From positions 9,112,244-9,176,243 of the forward strand of contig NC_135778.1 of NCBI RefSeq assembly GCF_028453695.1: DNA of 64,000 nucleotides, in the 5' to 3' direction. How positions within the stretch are numbered: the stretch's first letter is position 1; each line of letters opens with the position of its first letter. Of this stretch, positions 21,966 to 33,525 are shown in pieces. Position numbers and translations under genes: made by a program. Origin of the DNA: Augochlora pura (taxonomy: Eukaryota; Arthropoda; Insecta; Hymenoptera; Halictidae). The notes under the pieces were generated by a model. It worked only from the letters and a program-made list of their open reading frames with translations. It was not told the origin of the DNA and did not search any database.

Positions 21966-23155
21966 TCGAATCGGCCGTTTCTCTTCTCGCGCCGCCCCCT
22001 CGCTCGCCTCTTTTTCGCTGGAGCCGTGTCCAAGAGCGTTATCCCAGTGTCCGCACGCCAGAGGCCGGGTGTGACTCGAAACTTCGAGACGACTTCGACT
22101 TCGACGCGAGGTTTCTCGAGACCGAGTAATTTAAGGTCGATCCGTGGCTCGGGCCCCGTGTGGGCACGGAATCGATAAAATTCGCTCCGGCCGGCGTGCC
22201 TGACCACGCGCTCTCTTCTCGGCCCTCGGATTAAACCCTTAACGCAGTGGTCTCTTGCTGCGAGAAGCCGATTCGACGATGTTCCTTGATATTCCTGTTT
22301 GGTCAGAGAACTGACTGTACAGTTTATAAGATCGCGGTATAGTTAGGTAGCAAGGTATTCGAGATGATAACAAGAGAAGTTTAAGAAGTCTCTGACAGCG
22401 ATTTCGATGAAAATCGACAGAGTAACAGGTTTGTATGTATGAATTAGGTGTATTTAATTTTAGCTGTGATATAGAGCCATTGGTGAGGAGATTGGGCGTG
22501 AAATTATTTTATTTAAAGTTATTTAAATTACGCGAAATATCTTTGACAGATTTTAATAGTAAGGTAATTTAATTATATTAAACAATTTAATAATGGGATA
22601 ATAGTTGTAATTGATAACTGTATTAAGTGGATATTTATGGCAAATAAACATTTTCGGTAATTATTGTAAATTCTAGAAGGACACTTATATGTACAGTAAT
22701 TCTCGTTTCCAATCATTTAAACGAGTTACAATTCATAGAACAATATTTATGAACTCTCTAAAGATATTTAATGTATTGCATTCAGTTTATTCATGTTTAT
22801 TGTAAAGGCATCAGAGTTGCAGTTTACCAATAAAAATTGTGTCACTGTTAACAAATTTTTCAGATTTCGACCCGTCGCGAGAATGTTTTTCTATTCTTCA
22901 GAAATTTAAATAATGCGATACTACAATTTAACAAACCTCAGCGCTTCCTCTCAGCTACCAAAGCTATTTACTTATTTTTTTTATTCTTCTTATTGCTATA
23001 TGAAATTAAAACGCATTATTAGGTTAGATGCATTTGAACTTGAATAGTAGTAATAAATAAATTTTGTTTTTCCTTATTAATCTTGTATATTACGTATTGT
23101 TGTTCGCAACAAAATTAGGAATATTAATCACGACATCTATAAACATATAACTGAC
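21966..23155. other. short GC-rich segment then AT-rich stretch
   Basis: CpG-rich to about 22260, AT-rich afterwards. At 22232 TTAAACCCTTAACGCAGTGG resembles a MITE end but is too weak to call. No gene. Confidence 0.45.
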
Positions 23156-23437
23156 ACCTATGTATAAATATACCTGTGTATAAACCAGAAAAATGTATAT
23201 GTATAAACTAAATAAGTACCTATATATAAACTAAATAAATACCTATATATAAACTAAACAACGCCCTATCCATAAACTAAATAAAGCTCTATCCATAAGC
23301 TAAATAAATACCTATATATAAACTAAACAAAACTCTATCCATAAACAAACTAAATACCTACGTATAAATGTCTATATATAAACTAAATAAATCCCCACTC
23401 CCAAACGTATAACCTAAACAACACCGCAAAGGGTTAA
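23156..23437. repeat. minisatellite, unit about 25 bp, with a MITE end at its right edge
   Basis: ACCTATATATAAACTAAATA and variants (CCTATCCATAAACTAAATAA) recur roughly nine times. At 23424-23437 CCGCAAAGGGTTAA is the right end of a piggyBac-type MITE whose body is replaced by or lost in the repeat. Confidence 0.65.
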
Positions 23438-23935
23438 TTACATCAAACTCTCCACTGACATCGAATTTAAAGCAGTTCCATGCAAAGTGCAAGCGTGCAC
23501 GTGAAACGAAAAAGACTCGGCGAAGTCGGCGAAGCCACGTGATCGAATGGCTTCACGGGAGGCGGTCCATCGCAGGAAGAAAGTCGAGGAATCCGCCGCT
23601 CGGCCCGTCGCAAGAAGCAAAAGGGGATCCGATAAACTGTACAGAATTGCGATCCGAAGACAGTATATGTCCCGATCCCCGCGGTTTTAACGATCCCGCC
23701 AAATCGATCTAGCAAGCGTTTACACGCGAGACACCCGCGCGATTCGTGGGTTCGTGGAGGAGCCGGGGACACGCGGAACAAACGCGCGCCGCAGGGGACG
23801 GTCCGCGTCTCTCCGCCTCGACCGTATTATACGAGCGGGATCGTCCGCGCGGCCGTCGCTCTGCGGGGCGGACGCACGACAGACGCGGTGGAAAAAACAT
23901 ATCGTGTCTGAAATCGTGCATGTCTAAGGTATTTC
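23438..23935. other. GC-rich island
   Basis: CpG-rich, with overlapping short frames on both strands. No gene recognised. Confidence 0.45.
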
Positions 23936-24640
23936 TTAATTTTATACAGTTTCAATATGTACTTTGTTTATTTTTTTAGGCCTTGATCATGCTATGCTAT
24001 TTATGCAATTACTGTTTTTGTGTGATGGTGTCCTGATTTATGATCTTCAACAAATTTAAATAAATGTATAAATATTTTCTTTAGATTCAAATATTTTCAA
24101 GCTGTTATTATTAAAAATTTGTCTAAATTTATTTAGATCTTTCAATCATTAAAATCTTGTAAATAATTTAGCTGATAATATAGTAGTATTAATTAATTAG
24201 GTAACATTTGTGGATATTCTTTGTGTATTCTTTCACAAGCATTATATCATAATTATAGAATCATCATTGCACTATAATTATAATATTAATTATAGTAACA
24301 AAAAATAAACGAAATAAAAATCTCATATATTCCATAAAATATCAGAGACACGAAAGTGTAATTTTAAAAATACATAATAGGTAAACTTATTCTGTCACTT
24401 GTCATTTAATTTGTTAGAACAACGTGCTCATTAACCAACAATTATAATTCCGAATAATTTTGATAGTATACAGATGGTAATTTAATTCCAGATAATTAAT
24501 TTGCTTAATTAATTCCACACAATTCTGACATTATTCATATGCCAAATAACATAACCTAACATTATTCATATGTCAAAGAAAATGTCACGAAACATTATAC
24601 CCCTTCACCTCTAATTAAATATCGGTAAAATCAGTCTCGC
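23936..24640. other. AT-rich gene-free stretch
   Basis: AT-rich with the words ACATTATTCATATG(C/T)CAAA repeated at about 24530 and 24559. No gene. Confidence 0.5.
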
Positions 24641-25200
24641 AGCGAGCGATGCTTTCGTAAAATGTCTTTTTGTGCCGCGTTCGGCGCGCGATTGCCCCAT
24701 AGAGCGCGGGGCGAGTTCGCGTGCCGCGGGGGACCGCGTACGTTCCCCGAGTAAAAAGCTATCTGTCCCTCGGTCCCCTTTCGCCCGAGGTGAAATCAAT
24801 TTTCGGGCAGCCGTTGTCCCCCGCGTGCGCGCGCGCGCGCTTCGGGATAGAGGCCTTGTGTTGTTGTTGCTTGCGTGCGGCCGGGGCTCGCGGTCCCCGC
24901 GCGATGAGTTATTGCACGCCCGCCGCTGTATTGTTGTTCCACGGTGTTGCCCGGACCGATGTCCGGACCGATGTTACGTCCTGCTCGCGCCGGTGGTCGG
25001 TATAACTTTGTCCCGATCCGCGACAACCACGAGTATCTGTCGTCCTCGGATCGGCAGCACTCGAAACCCGAGTGTACACGTTATGCCCCCCCCCCCCCCC
25101 TATTTATTGCGGTCGAGGAACGAATCGGTGTTTTCGATAAATAATATCGTTTTCGTGTTTCGCTGTAGGCAGCCGTGACTGAAGTCGGTTAAATCTTATC
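24641..25200. other. GC-rich island with CG and C tracts
   Basis: Contains an alternating CG tract near 24826-24841, a direct repeat GACCGATGTCCG/GACCGATGTTACG at about 24955-24976 and a run of 15 C at 25086-25100. A 168-codon plus-strand frame is not recognisable and overlaps others. Confidence 0.45.
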
Positions 25201-25235
25201 GGTGCGGTTTTCGAATTTGTTGATTGTCAAGCACA

Positions 25236-25645
25236 TTATATGCATTATATATTATATTATATTATATTATATTATATTATATATTACTACACTATATATG
25301 CACTATATATTATATTATAGATTTGTGCTATAAATGTATTATTATATAGATTTATTTTGTAAAGGAATTATACCATAGTTTTGTGCGTAAAGGAATTTAT
25401 ACTGTAAAGTGATTATACTGTAGATTTATATTATAAAGGAATTTGTATTGTAAAGTGATTATACTATAGATTTATATTACAAAGGAATTTATAGTTGTAT
25501 TTATATTGTAGGAAATCTATAGTATAATTACTTCATAGTATAAATCTATGGTATAATCACTTTACAGTATATCTATAGTATAATTCTTTTATAATATAAA
25601 TCTATAGTATAGTTAATTTACAGTATAAATTTCTTTACAACATGA
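25236..25645. repeat. AT-rich palindromic repeat with arms of about 135 bp
   Basis: After a (TATAT)n tract to about 25320, the sequence from 25330 contains units such as TGTAAAGGAATTTATACTGT and AAGTGATTATACTATAGATT. From about 25510 the same units appear in reverse complement (AATCACTTTACAGTATA, AGTATAAATTTCTTTACAA). The whole is an imperfect inverted repeat centred near 25500 that could fold into a long hairpin or cruciform. Confidence 0.7.
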
Positions 25646-26160
25646 ATCAATGATCGATCCAAGAATTACTAAATCCTAGAATCACCTCAAAAATAAATAT
25701 ACCGCTCTCCAGAATTACGAAACGCGGCGAAGCCGCATGGGAAGCGTCGTCGATGCACGGGGCATCGGGGCAGCTTTCGCACGAGCGACTCGCATAATAA
25801 CAGAGAGAGAGAAAGAGAGAGAGAGAGAGAGGCTCCACACGGATATCGGAAGCGATCGTCGCCGCTGCCTGCGGAACCGTTAGCCGTTTTCATCGATTAT
25901 TCCGGTCGTCGAAGAACGACACTTCCTCCTCGGTGCGCGATGGAAGTCGGTGTCGAGATCGAGCGACGTTTATCGGGGGCGCGGACGTGCCCGCGATGCA
26001 ACGGGAAGCTTCTCGTTCCTATTTCTTACCGTGGAACATCTTTTGACAGAGGATCGATCTTTCATGCGATCGATTGGAAAATCATTCGATTCGCAGTATG
26101 CGCTTTTTAATAGTTGAATTTGTAGTTTGTAAAGGAAGTAATTGCTTGTTCAAGACATTT
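25646..26160. other. mixed stretch with GA tract
   Basis: GC-rich from about 25710 to 26060 with a GA microsatellite at 25801-25831. No gene recognised. Confidence 0.45.
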
Positions 26161-26162
26161 GT

Positions 26163-26845
26163 TATGGTATGGTATTAAATATGCCATGGTTAAATATATC
26201 GTGGTTAGATATGTCATGGTTAAATATTTCATGGTTAAATATGTCATAGTTAAATATGTCATGGGTAAATATATCATAGTGTAAATGCATCATGGTGTTT
26301 ATACATTATGGTGTAAATATGTCACGGTGCTAATACGTCACGATAATAATATATCATGGTAATCCTACGTCACGGTATCAATATGTCACAATATTAATAT
26401 AGTATAGTATTCACACGTCACGGTATCAATATGTGACGATATTAATACGTCACGCTATTAATACAGTATGATGTCAATACGTCACAGTATTCATACACCA
26501 CGTCGTAAATACGTCACGCTATTAATACATCACGCTATAGATACGTCGCGGTATTAATGCATCACGGTATTAATACATCACGGTATAAATACGTCATGCT
26601 ATTAATACATCACGTTGTAAATACGTCATGATATTAATACGTCACGCTATTAATACAGTGTGATGTCAATACGTCACGGTATTCAAACATCACCTTGTAA
26701 ATACGTCACGATATTAACACGTCACGCTATTAATACATCACGGTATAGATACGTCGCGGTATTAATATAGTATATATGTCAATATGTCACGGTATTCATA
26801 CATCACTGTGTACATACGTCACGGTATTAATACATGACGATGTCG
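26163..26845. repeat. 16-bp satellite-like array, about 42 units
   Basis: The unit AATACGTCACGCTATT repeats with variation; the left part reads AATATGTCATGGTTA and grades into the CpG-containing form. A higher-order pattern is visible: an odd unit AATACAGTATGATGTC recurs at about 26461, 26652 and (decayed) 26765, followed by similar unit orders. Most units carry ACGTCAC, close to the CREB/ATF half site. It is non-coding and adjoins a MITE at its right end. Confidence 0.85.
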
Positions 26846-26870
26846 TCGTCATTATCACGTATTAATTGAC

Positions 26871-27087
26871 TTAACCTCTTGCCGTACCTTAACAAGTCTA
26901 ACACGTAATGGTAATTTTTAGCGATAATCTGTTCACTATAAATATTACTTCGCTCTTAATTAGGAATAAAATTCTATTAAAAATAAATTACTAAAAAACT
27001 ATCCTTTAAAGTAAATTTCTAATAAAACACTTAAAACAATTGGTCGCTCTTGGTAACAAAAATAATGCAAATAGTGCAAAGAGTTAA
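26871..27087 (+). mobile_element. complete TTAA-type MITE, 217 bp
   Basis: TTAA is present at both ends. The left end CCTCTTGCCGTACCTTAACA and right end AATAGTGCAAAGAG are inverted, and the subterminal ACAAGTCTAACACGTAATGG is a decayed form of the palindrome ACGAGTCTGACTCGTGATGG seen at 52148 and 63742. It sits at the edge of the 16-bp array. Confidence 0.65.
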
Positions 27088-27925
27088 ATATTCAAAGAAA
27101 TAAAAAGGCACAGACTAAATAAAAATTGTCTCCATCTAACAAATTATAACAATTTCATTTTAAATTACTGAAATACTCCTATCTACTTCAACTACCAAGA
27201 AAATGGTACGACAAGAGATTAAACATTACTCTTAAATAAAATAATAATAATATCACGTTTCCCCCCCAATTGCTCGAAGAATCGTCACACCAATTACAAC
27301 AACATTTCCTCTCCATCACAAGCAATAACAATAAAAAATCAGCAAACCGCGTCGCGCCGCTCTCCGCCGATCTAAAAATTCTCCGCAGAAGTAGTGGAAC
27401 CGCAGCCTGCAATGCCAGCAAATAAGGCTAAAACCCTACCGCGGTCCCCCGTTCTCGCCATAGAATCACCACTGCGCTTCATTATCCGCTCTCAGAGAGC
27501 GGAGTAAGCAAAACCGAGATGCCGGACGCTCGATCGACACCGAAACGACACAATCTCTCGAATCCCGGTTACGGTGGTCGTATCGTAACGAGAATGAAGA
27601 AGAGAACGGAGAGGAGGACGAGAACGTCGATCTGGCATCGAAGACTCGCGAAGGTTGACGAAAAAGCGAGGCGCTCTTATCCCAGAAAATCGCGGCGGCT
27701 CGCGGTCGAGAGCCCGGGGGTTGACGAAAACACGCGAGAATGTATGTGCTCGTCCTCGTCTCCGCGGGACAAAGAACTCGGATCGGTAGTTGGCAGTTTA
27801 AGGGTCGTAAAGCGCGACGACACGGAGCAGAGAGCGGAGCACCGCGCGGGGCAAAGTGGATCCGCGCGGTGCGGCGCGGCGCGGCGCGGCGCAAAAAGGA
27901 AGCAATAAAATGTAAATGTACTCAC
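27088..27925. other. AT-rich stretch, then GC-rich island in a probable intron
   Basis: AT-rich to about 27340, then CpG-rich with a GCGGC repeat at 27875-27893. It lies directly downstream (minus strand) of the exon at 27926-28134 and starts with its 5' splice site. Frames on both strands have no recognisable product. Confidence 0.5.
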
Positions 27926-28134
27926 ATTCCTTGTTGCGATCCATGGCGTGTTGAAGCGGCGAGTCGTCGACCTCCGCCTTCGGCGGCGACTGATTACCCT
28001 CGGCCATCTCCTTGCCGGCCGATCCTGGAGCACCACCACCCGCGGTCTTCCTTCCTGCTGCCGCTGATGCCGCGTCCGCCGCTTTGTCCTGCTGCGGCGA
28101 GGGCTTCGTGCCTTTCTTACCGTTTCCAGCGTCC
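27926..28134 (-). CDS. internal exon of an unidentified protein-coding gene (third visible exon)
   Basis: On the minus strand the 3' splice site ends CCTGCAG before GGACGCTGG, and the 5' splice site is AAGGAAT|GTGAGTAC, a strong donor. The 209-nt exon contributes one base to the split Arg codon (AG|G), then 69 codons and one trailing T. The peptide starts DAGNGKKGTKPSPQQDKAAD, passes through an Ala/Gly/Thr-rich part and ends DDSPLQHAMDRNKE. It is low in hydrophobic residues and probably disordered, apart from the last 15 residues. The entry phase fits exactly the exit phase of the exon at 33186-33406 across an intron of about 5 kb. The family is not recognised and the next exon is not certain. 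Confidence 0.72.
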
Positions 28135-28561
28135 CTGCAGGCCCCAAACAGCCAGCAAAACGTTCCCGTTTTGCGAATTAATCTTTCATACGCGGTCCCC
28201 GCCCGGCCCGGCACCAACGGGGACCAACAGGGACCAACGGGCACCAGAGGGGATTAGGGGAGAGGCGGGACAGGGCCGATGGGAAGAGGGACGGAACCAC
28301 GGCAAAACGAGTGTCAATCGGTCCCCGGGTCCATCCGGGCCCCCGCTTTTTGCCGATGATGAAGGAATGACGGATCAATCGACACTCGGGCCCGACCGCC
28401 TCGACGGACGTTTTCATCAGAAAGCGAAAACGATCCACGATCGAACGGTCGACAGTGACTGACCCCTTCTGCCACGCAAGAAATCGTCGGGACGAAAGAT
28501 TGGGCCCTTTGTTGGGGGGGTGCGAGAATCGCTTGGCTAAAATCTTGATAGACCTCGCGAG
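28135..28561. other. GC-rich intronic stretch
   Basis: Intron sequence immediately upstream of the exon acceptor, containing a short GGGACCAACGG-type repeat at 28211-28260 and a run of seven G. No other feature. Confidence 0.5.
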
Positions 28562-28855
28562 GATTCTGGTTGAGTGTTCTGATTGGTTGTTCATAGTTTA
28601 AGGAGCTGGTTGTAATTATTTCGAATTTTATAAAGTAATCGAATGATATTTATTTTATCTGATTTATCTAGTTTATTTTTATTTTACCTGTTTTATCAAT
28701 CGCGTGAATTCCAGTAGAGTGTTCTGTTTGGTTGTTCATAGTTTAAGGAGCTGGTTGTAATTATTTCGGTTTTTATAAAGTAATCGAATGATATTTATGT
28801 TATCTGATTTATCTAGTTTATTTTTATTTTGTCTGTTTTATTAATTGCGGTATGT
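28562..28855. repeat. tandem duplication, unit about 145 bp
   Basis: GAGTGTTCTG(A/T)TTGGTTGTTC begins at 28572 and again at 28717. Both copies share CATAGTTTAAGGAGCTGGTT, AAGTAATCGAATGATATTTA and TCTGATTTATCTAGTTTATT with only a few substitutions, so the duplication is recent. It lies in the probable 5-kb intron. Confidence 0.85.
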
Positions 28856-29700
28856 GATAGGTTTCATTAAATAGGTATGTCATAGTTCCAAAATTGTGCA
28901 ATAATATTACATATTACAACAGTAGCTCAGAATAAAATTTTAATTTCTATTTTGATTTTCTTTATTTTATTAATAGCGAAAGGTGTCTAATATTTTAAGA
29001 ATTATGTGATAATGTTGTATAACATGCTTACTATAGTATAATATAATACTTCTATCTCAATAACAGTGTTAATTATAGGTTATTAATTGGGAGAGGTAGT
29101 CGATTTATAGGCTAAACACTGTACTATATACTATATTATAATATATTGTACTATATACTATATTATACTATATTATAGGCCAACATTGTATTCCACGATC
29201 GTCGGTCAAATGATCAGTTTTTATCTAATAATTATTGAAGACGTAAATCTGATTCTGTTAAAAATTGTTGAATATTTTCCATTTGTTGCAACTCATGCTG
29301 TTATAAAAATTGTGGAAACTTTGAATAAATTCTACGTTATGATTTTTGTGGAGAAAGTATTGCTAGTTGCTGATAAATTTCGGTACGTTTGCTATTAAAA
29401 CATTGGCCACTGCGATAGTAATAATAAAAAATACACAATTGGAAAAATTAAAAGAGATAAACTTCATTATTATTTAATTAACAGAATTAAATAAAAATTT
29501 AAATAAAAAATATATGTATATAGTACAATATATGTAGTATTATAATATAGTATAATATACAGAATATGTACTGTAATATAACATACATTATATATAATAC
29601 TATAATATAGTATAACATATTGTATATACACTATAATGTATAGAAATTATATAACAACAACAATCCAGTCATCGATTAAAACTTAAAAATCAGCAGCATC
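28856..29700. other. AT-rich stretch with TATA microsatellites
   Basis: Repeated TGTACTATATACTATATTAT at 29118-29178 and similar TATAATATAGTATAATATA tracts at 29510-29650. A 70-codon plus-strand frame at 29186-29398 is Val/Ile/Phe-rich and has no supporting signal. No gene. Confidence 0.5.
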
Positions 29701-30329
29701 GCACGTAAATCTCGTTTACGCTTCGTTCGCATTCCTCCATCTTCCGTGCCTCATTCGATCGCGCGCGCGCGCGCGGATACGAGCGAGAAAAATGCATTTT
29801 CCAGCGTATAAACGGTCGAGAAGGCCAATTTTATCCGGAAGACTTCAGAGAAAAGGGGCCAGCAAGAACGTCCAATTAAAGTTTATCGGGGAAACAGGCG
29901 GCAGCAGCCACGGCGAAGGCAATTTCGAAACGGCGAGCAACTTTGTTTCCCACCTGCAACCTGTTATCCAGTTCTTTATTAAGCGTTATTTACGCGGCGC
30001 GGAGTCGGCGCGCGGCCAGCGCCTCGCGAATCTCGGAAGCCGTATCTACCCAGCGCCTCGCGTAATTCGCGCGATGATTTACGCGCGAGAGATTGGCCGG
30101 CGATGCCGCGTCGATACGTTTTATCACGGAGGGAATTCCATCGCGCCGCGCTAGTCAACGATCCACCTTGCCTTGACGGTAATTTCCCCCCTTTGGGACA
30201 CGTTTTTAACGGCGGACCAGCGATTATTTATCTAATCGGCGTGTGAGAGATTTTGTTAACGCGGCGAAGAGTTGGATCGCGCGAACGGGATAGGATAAAT
30301 TAGAGAAAATATATTTTTTATATAGTATT
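29701..30329. other. GC-rich island
   Basis: CpG-rich with an alternating CG tract at 29760-29775. A 120-codon plus-strand frame (29792-30154) has no recognisable domain and is not called. Confidence 0.45.
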
Positions 30330-30737
30330 AATATGAGGTTGGTGCATATGAAATATCGGATTTTTAAATCAGTATATAAAACTACATATCTTTCTTCAAA
30401 AGCTATTGATTTAATCGAAATGTGCCCCGTTCGTTCCAATACACTTTTCCCAACGCGAGTTTAATTCATAGATGTCTGTCTTCAAGAAATTCTGATTTTT
30501 CGGATCAATAAACTGTAGTATGGAATTTTTCAGACTGTCTCCATTTACATACTGTTCAGCTCACAAAAACTACGCATACGTCGTACAAAACAATTGCGAA
30601 ATTAAATGAAGTAAAATATACAATTTTATAAAATATAGAAGATTTATTTCAGATTTCCAGTGGCAGTGGCTTCGAGCGCAAAGGGTTAATAGTCTCTAAC
30701 GTCCGAGAGGTAGTGGGGAAGTTACGAAAATGCTAAA
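30330..30737 (-). mobile_element. composite repeat: mariner 3' end fused to MITE end, second copy
   Basis: Inverted copy of the unit at 7290-7706. It runs from the mariner terminus AGGTTGGTGCATATGAAATA, through the transposase C-terminal remnant, to the MITE end TTCGAGCGCAAAGGGTTAA (TTAA at 30686-30689) and the same outer segment ending GGGGAAGTTACGAAAATGC. It lies in the probable intron between two exons. Confidence 0.7.
30411..30500 (-). pseudogene. mariner transposase C-terminal remnant
   Basis: On the minus strand the last codons give LNSRWEKCIGTNGAHFD-like sequence followed by TAA. Compared with the copy at 7524-7616 there is a one-base insertion upstream of the LNSRWEKC part, so the frame is broken. 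No catalytic domain remains. Confidence 0.65.
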
Positions 30738-30832
30738 TAATATTATTACTTGGTTTGATAAAGAATAATAAATATCGACAAGAATACAGTTTGGTTACTA
30801 GAGGTCTTGCTGTCGATATAAACTGTAGATTA

Positions 30833-30955
30833 ATGTTACTTGATTTACTGAATTAATGTTACTTACTTTACTGGATAATATTACTTACTTTAGTGGATTA
30901 ATGTTACTTACTTTACTGAATTAATATTACTTACTTGACTGGATAATGTTACATG
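30833..30955. repeat. tandem repeat, unit about 24 bp, five copies
   Basis: TTAATGTTACTTACTTTACT with GGA or GAA linkers repeats about five times with minor changes. Confidence 0.75.
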
Positions 30956-31270
30956 CCACTTAACAAAGACATCTTGTATAATGAGGGCATATTTTATTCT
31001 CGTCTTACAATAAATTAAAAAAAAATTGTAATTCAAAGATCAAGCAGTGGAAAGTGTCAAACTCATTCCCACAACTACGTATAATGACAAAATGTATTTG
31101 TCTAGTTATTCAATCCAAAAATAATGAACATCAGTGCCACTAATAAACATCTTAAGAACGTTTTAAAAACTTCCTAAAGCAGATATCTCAAAGAAGTCCC
31201 ACCTTAAACATCACTTAAATATTTAAAACAAGACGTCCTTAACACACATAAAATATGTCCATTACTTAAC
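30956..31270. other. AT-rich gene-free stretch
   Basis: AT-rich intronic-looking sequence with no feature recognised. Confidence 0.45.
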
Positions 31271-32335
31271 ATAACCTAAACGAAGCGATCACCATTTCAA
31301 ATCCCCATAGAAACACTTTCCTTGAGTATTGACAATGAAATCCGCGCGTCGCCGACTCTAAAACGTATCGCGCGTCTTTGCGACTTCCGACGACCAAGAA
31401 ACAAGTAAATAAGTACGCGCAACAACTCGCACGTTTAAAAAACCGTCGCGGAAAGTTTGCGGGGCAGAATCGCCGAGTCGAGTATTTCCGCGAACAAAAC
31501 AAAATTACGAAAGAAAAAGCGTGAAGCGACTTGTAAATTCGTCGTTCGATCCAGCTTGTTCCGGAACGGCGGGAGGATACGGGGCCGGTCGGGGCCTTGG
31601 CCAGTTGCTTAAGCCTTCGGCATTAATAAGCCATAATCGACGACATACTCTCGGAGGGTGGAGAATTTATGCGGCCGTACGGTATCTCGGATCGCTCGCA
31701 CGGTGTTATTCCGTTCGGTGCGCGCGCGCGTAAAACCGGGTCATATTCGGGGCCCCGGTCGGCGCGACACCTCCGGTACCCGAATAAAATGTCAACGCGG
31801 AAGATAAGCCGCGCCGTAACCGCGCGCAAAGTTCAGATAAAATTACAGGTGGCCGATTAAATATTTTTTTCGGTGGCGGAGGGACAGTTGTCGCGCGTAG
31901 GGAGCCTCGTCACAGCTGGAGATAGGAAGCCGGTCGTTAGGTTGCGTTTATGCTCTCGTGGCACACGATTACGCGACAAGCCGGCGCTAAATTACGGGTT
32001 GGAGAACGAGGGGGGGGGGGGGGGACACCCATGGAAACCCGGGTTTCCAATGGAGCCGGAGCCCGGGACGCGCGAGACGCCGGGCAACCCGACGCGCGAG
32101 AGAGCCGTTTATCGGCCGGCCGTGTCGCCACTTACGATTTCGCAAGGACGCGACGACCACTTAATAGAAATAATCTACGCGGAGCCGCGAAATTGCGGCC
32201 GGGAACGTGTTGCTAATGCCGCTCGACGATAGTCGCCGCCGTTAAACCATTAGCCGGTCTGTTCGATAACTGTACCGCGATTTTTCATAGGGTTATGGTG
32301 TTATAACGCGGTTTTACGATGCTGGATCTCTCATC
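31271..32335. other. GC-rich island with G tract
   Basis: CpG-rich, with an alternating GC tract near 31718-31729 and a run of 15 G at 32010-32024. Several frames of 60-120 codons overlap on both strands with no domain recognised. Confidence 0.45.
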
Positions 32336-33185
32336 GATCTTTCATCGATCTCATAATTTCTTCCGGGTTAAATTATTGTTTATTTTTGAATCGTGGTAGC
32401 ATGGTTTTTACCTTGGGTCTTGAAGGGGACAGTCACTTAGTGGGTTCATTTTTCATAGATTTGTATAGGTAGTTTGGCATTTTCATCAAAGCGCAGATTT
32501 TTCTGTGTTTATATGTCAATTAATTTCTGTTCCTGTATGTACTGAATTATGACACGTCAATTCGCTTTTAATTTTAATTTGTGACTTTCATTTGAAATTC
32601 TAATCTGTAATTTTAATTTTTAATTCCTATTTGCAATTTGAATTTCTAATTTCAATCTGTAATTTTAATTTATAATTTTAATTACTAATATTAATTTATA
32701 ATTTCAATCGATGCTCAAAGAATCGACAGATTAAATTGCTAGCACATAAATACATGATTTACTAAATAGTGTACTTTATTCACGTAGAATTAAATCAAAT
32801 CCAGAGCATAAATGACTAGGAATGATTAAAAGGTGTATCAAGTAGAACACGGCGACCAGAATCGAAATTTAACGCAAACTATCATATCTTCCAAGTTATT
32901 TTACTCAAATACTAAATCAAACAGAATAAAACAATTAACAGAATAAAATACGGCGAATAAAATTCTACAAAATAGCCGCGCTTAAGAAACGAATGTAATC
33001 TAGTTAAGAAAAATAATGAAAACCCCAACTCTTTGATCGATCTCCTTCGGTCTGACCAGTTCCGGCGCATTCTACTGAACGAAACATCTCTACTAGCAAG
33101 TGTCCCATACAGTTTCTGCTCCTTCCCTAGCCCATGGATAGTCAACGGATTCTGGATACCGATTAGGGTTGCAAGTTATAGTCAC
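32336..33185. other. AT-rich stretch with TTTAATTTG-type repeat
   Basis: A decayed repeat of TCTAATTTCAATCTGTAATT words occupies about 32560-32710. The last 150 bp become GC-richer toward the neighbouring exon and contain its 5' splice region. No gene otherwise. Confidence 0.5.
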
Positions 33186-33406
33186 CTCTCGTCCTTCGAT
33201 TCTCGCCTCGCTTCCTTCCTGTTCTCCCTCTCTCCCTTATCCTTGACGGCGTCCGCCTTCTTCGCCTTGGACTTCGACTTCGGATCACCTTTGGCGGCTT
33301 TGTGCTCAAGGACGGTACTGGAGTCGGCGGCCACGTTGCCCTCCGCGTTCAACTGACCACCGGAAGTGCTCGAAGAGGAGGTCGAGGCTCGGGTGTTAGT
33401 GTAGTC
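33186..33406 (-). CDS. internal exon of an unidentified protein-coding gene (second visible exon)
   Basis: On the minus strand the acceptor is a pyrimidine-rich CTCCCTCCCGCAG before GACTACACTAAC, and the donor is GACGAGAG|GTGACT. The 221 nt give 73 codons in phase 0 plus two bases (AG) that pair with the first G of the exon at 27926-28134. The peptide starts DYTNTRASTSSSSTSGGQLN and becomes charged and Lys-rich (KSKSKAKKADAVKDKGEREN), ending ESKDE. It is a disordered, basic linker by composition. An intron of only 119 bp separates it from the upstream exon, whose exit phase is also 0. The product is not recognised. Confidence 0.75.
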
Positions 33407-33525
33407 CTGCGGGAGGGAGCGGGTGGACCTCGTTATGCGGGATATTCGTACAAGGTCGCCTCCTCCGATCGCCCCAACAGGGCAATCGGAGGGGGGGGGG
33501 AGGGGGGAGGGACAGAACCGCTTAC
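33407..33525 (-). other. short intron with poly-purine tract
   Basis: A 119-bp intron on the minus strand, beginning GTAAGC and ending CCCGCAG. On the plus strand it contains a G-rich tract at 33490-33512, so the transcript carries a C-rich polypyrimidine stretch. Confidence 0.7.

Noticed and set aside
26163..26845. CRISPR-like array
   Set aside because: Units are 16 bp, adjacent and degenerate with no spacers. The context is an insect genome.
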